Shown in pieces: positions 62,766 through 64,000 of a DNA stretch of 64,000 nt (positions are counted from its first letter, which is position 1; each line of letters starts with the position of its first letter). The position numbers were made by a program, and so were the translations under genes. The notes below the pieces were generated by a model. That model was not told the origin of the DNA, did no database searches, and saw only the letters and a program-made list of their open reading frames with translations. The DNA lies in assembly GCA_027486755.1 (NCBI GenBank), contig JAIXOM010000062.1:1-64000 (forward strand), written 5' to 3'. Source of the stretch: Comamonadaceae bacterium. Its GTDB lineage: Bacteria > Pseudomonadota > Gammaproteobacteria > Burkholderiales > Burkholderiaceae_C.

Positions 62766-63152
62766 TTAGGGGTTCATTCTGAATTCAAGTTCCCTCTGTA
62801 AGTCTATCCAAGCTGGATCAAAGCTCAGCTTTTTTGCCAGGGGTGAACTGGATTCGACAACCCGCCAAAAAGGGGCCACGTCCCGGGTGCTGCCCGTACG
62901 GTTGTACTCCTCCCAAGCGTGCTCCGTCACGATTCTCAGAAAAATGGATGTGGAGACGGGGCATGTGGCATCGCAATTGTTTTTCTCCGCCAGTTTGCGC
63001 CTGAAGGCTTGGATCGACAGGGTCGAGCCAGGCGCGATCGTCTTAAGTTCTGCCGCCACCTCAACGGGGCATGAAATGTGCAGCTTGGACCCCTTGGGGA
63101 TTCCCGCGAAATCCTTATCAAGGATGACATGATGGGGCGGTTTGGCCTTCAT
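62766..63152 (-). CDS. possible alkyltransferase-like (MGMT-related) protein
   Basis: 128 residues, MKAKPPHHVILDKDFAGIPK, then TCPVSTSIFLRIVTEHAWEEY and PFWRVVESSSPLAKKL. The P-x-W-R-V-V order recalls MGMT's PCHRVV with Trp in place of Cys, as in alkyltransferase-like proteins. This is a pattern-based guess; no firm family. The start is divergent from the Phd-type gene with 18 bp between. Confidence 0.45.
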   Translation of the reverse strand: MKAKPPHHVILDKDFAGIPKGSKLHISCPVEVAAELKTIAPGSTLSIQAFRRKLAEKNNCDATCPVSTSIFLRIVTEHAWEEYNRTGSTRDVAPFWRVVESSSPLAKKLSFDPAWIDLQRELEFRMNP

Positions 63153-63170
63153 CTTTTCAAGGATCCCACC

Positions 63171-63440
63171 ATGTGCGTTACTGCCACCGAAGCCAAGAAC
63201 CGTTTTGGTAGCCTGTCCGCTCAGGCTAAACGCGAACCGATATTCGTGGAAAAAGCGGGTCAACTCGATACCGTGATCCTCTCTGCCGAGCACTACTACG
63301 CCCTGCAGGCCCATCACGACAAGGCCAGTCCTGCCGCGCGCAAGACGAGATTTGAAGCCGAGTTCGGTGATTGGATCGCTGCTCATAATGCCAGCTTCGA
63401 GGTCCACGGTATTCCGGGAGCCGATCTGCGTCCGTGGTGA
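63171..63440 (+). CDS. Phd/YefM-type antitoxin with CcdA-like tail
   Basis: 89 residues. The N-terminal half (MCVTATEAKNRFGSLSAQAK, then VEKAGQLDTVILSAEHYYAL) is a Phd/YefM DNA-binding fold. The C-terminal half (FEAEFGDWIAAHNASFEVHG with IPGADLRPW) resembles the toxin-binding end of CcdA. It is followed 7 nt later by a CcdB-type toxin. AAGGA precedes the ATG. Confidence 0.7.
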   Translation: MCVTATEAKNRFGSLSAQAKREPIFVEKAGQLDTVILSAEHYYALQAHHDKASPAARKTRFEAEFGDWIAAHNASFEVHGIPGADLRPW

Positions 63441-63447
63441 TTCGCCG

Positions 63448-63762
63448 ATGGCCCAATATGATGCTTTCCCCAACCCAAGCCACAGCGCTGCCGATGGCGT
63501 CCCATACGTGGTGGTGATACAGAGCGACCTGCTCGACGCTCTTTCAACGCGGCTGACCATGCCATTGGCCGAACCCGATGCGGCAATCAAGGTGCCCACC
63601 GCTCTGTGCCCCGTCATTGTGGTCAAAGGCAAGCGCCTTCATGCACTTGCGCACTATGCTGCGCCGCTACCCGCCAAAAATTTGAGGCGAGCAGTCGACA
63701 AGGTGTCAGCGCAGGCCAGCGCATGCGTGTCCGCCATAGATGCGGTGATGTCTGGAATCTAG
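63448..63762 (+). CDS. ccdB: CcdB-family toxin
   Basis: 104 residues. MAQYDAFPNPS, VPYVVVIQSDLLDALSTRLTMPL, LCPVIVVKGKRL and the C-terminal SAIDAVMSGI match CcdB, a gyrase poison. The end is SGI instead of the WGI of F-plasmid CcdB. Pairs with the Phd-type antitoxin before it. Confidence 0.82.
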   Translation: MAQYDAFPNPSHSAADGVPYVVVIQSDLLDALSTRLTMPLAEPDAAIKVPTALCPVIVVKGKRLHALAHYAAPLPAKNLRRAVDKVSAQASACVSAIDAVMSGI

Positions 63763-63926
63763 CGCCTACATGAGTTCGAATCCCCAAGGCTGTCAAAAAA
63801 AGGGGCCAGAAAACTGAGCCAGTTCGCAAACCATTCCTTCTGGGTCACCAGGTACCAAGAAAATACGCAGCTTCCGTGACCTGCCCCTTACCATACGAGG
63901 TCCACCCCAATCCCCGGACTACCCGT

Positions 63927-64000
63927 ATGGCCAGCGAAACCTACACCAGCGTCATGAGCGAGGAACGCAAAATGCTGCAGGAGGCGGCGCGCGAGTTCGC
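63927..64000 (+). CDS. N-terminus of a probable acyl-CoA dehydrogenase (cut by window)
   Basis: MASETYTSVMSEERKMLQEAAREFA runs off the window. The SEERKML-EAAREFA pattern is usual at the start of acyl-CoA dehydrogenases. Too short for certainty. Confidence 0.4.
   Translation, partial: MASETYTSVMSEERKMLQEAAREF

Noticed and set aside
63772-63785. tRNA T-arm fragment (TTCGAATCC) marking an attachment site
   Set aside because: Flanking bases do not form the T stem, and the match to tRNA-Ser(CGA) is limited to a few bases.

Overview
The window reads as a chromosomal segment of a GC-rich betaproteobacterium of the order Burkholderiales, most likely family Comamonadaceae. The evidence is the trimeric Gram-negative porin with its N-terminal MKKSLIALAALAATGAFAQ signal, a Coq7 hydroxylase, a DUF3460 protein, a Bug-type binding protein, an fkpB-ispH pair, and a NAD-linked formate dehydrogenase locus. 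The species cannot be fixed from this sequence alone.

Region 1 (1-14.3 kb) is housekeeping mixed with toxin-antitoxin (TA) modules. It holds a MidA-like methyltransferase, an SDR-folB-ttcA run, a DUF4136 lipoprotein, an intact higBA, a histidine phosphatase, a decayed hicAB/RHH cluster bracketed by a partial copy of that phosphatase, a porin, coq7, OsmC, a candidate small RNA, a HepT/MntA (HEPN/MNT) pair, ilvA, a 5'-nucleotidase and a CWC protein.

Region 2 (14.4-30 kb) is fatty-acid or acyl-CoA catabolism. It comprises a TetR regulator, acyl-CoA dehydrogenase, a 3-hydroxyacyl-CoA dehydrogenase/enoyl-CoA hydratase, thiolase, enoyl-CoA hydratase and thioesterase. A DUF559 nuclease gene flanked by inverted repeats sits between the bifunctional enzyme and the thiolase. 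On the minus strand follows a livHMGF-acyl-CoA ligase-livJ operon.

Region 3 (30-50.8 kb) is core metabolism: panC, panB, scpA, DUF3460, metG, a LysR regulator with the formate dehydrogenase genes (fused fdsG-fdsB, fdsA, fdhD), an FtsX-type permease, a truncated hemoglobin, an Smr protein, RadC, fkpB-ispH, serS, a lipoprotein and tRNA-Ser(CGA).

Region 4 (50.8-63.9 kb), downstream of the tRNA gene, looks like an accessory island. It contains a RelE/HTH TA pair, a catabolic operon (TauE exporter, amidohydrolase, DUF1185, allophanate-hydrolase-like amidase, Bug protein, Crp/Fnr regulator), IS256 and IS21 remnants, three further TA loci (two with broken toxins and one Phd-CcdB pair), DUF3703, a membrane protein, an alpha/beta hydrolase and an alkyltransferase-like protein. 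At the right edge the start of a probable acyl-CoA dehydrogenase appears.

Three themes stand out. (1) A family of 37-bp GC-rich repeats flanks the DUF559 gene as inverted copies and also lies, in frame, inside fdsB, fdsA and metG. (2) TA loci are numerous, and in several the toxin is truncated or stopped while the antitoxin is intact. Three toxin genes start only 6-8 nt after a good -10 box, implying near-leaderless mRNAs. (3) A second dispersed repeat family (REP-like, two subtypes that pair head-to-head) sits in five intergenic gaps.
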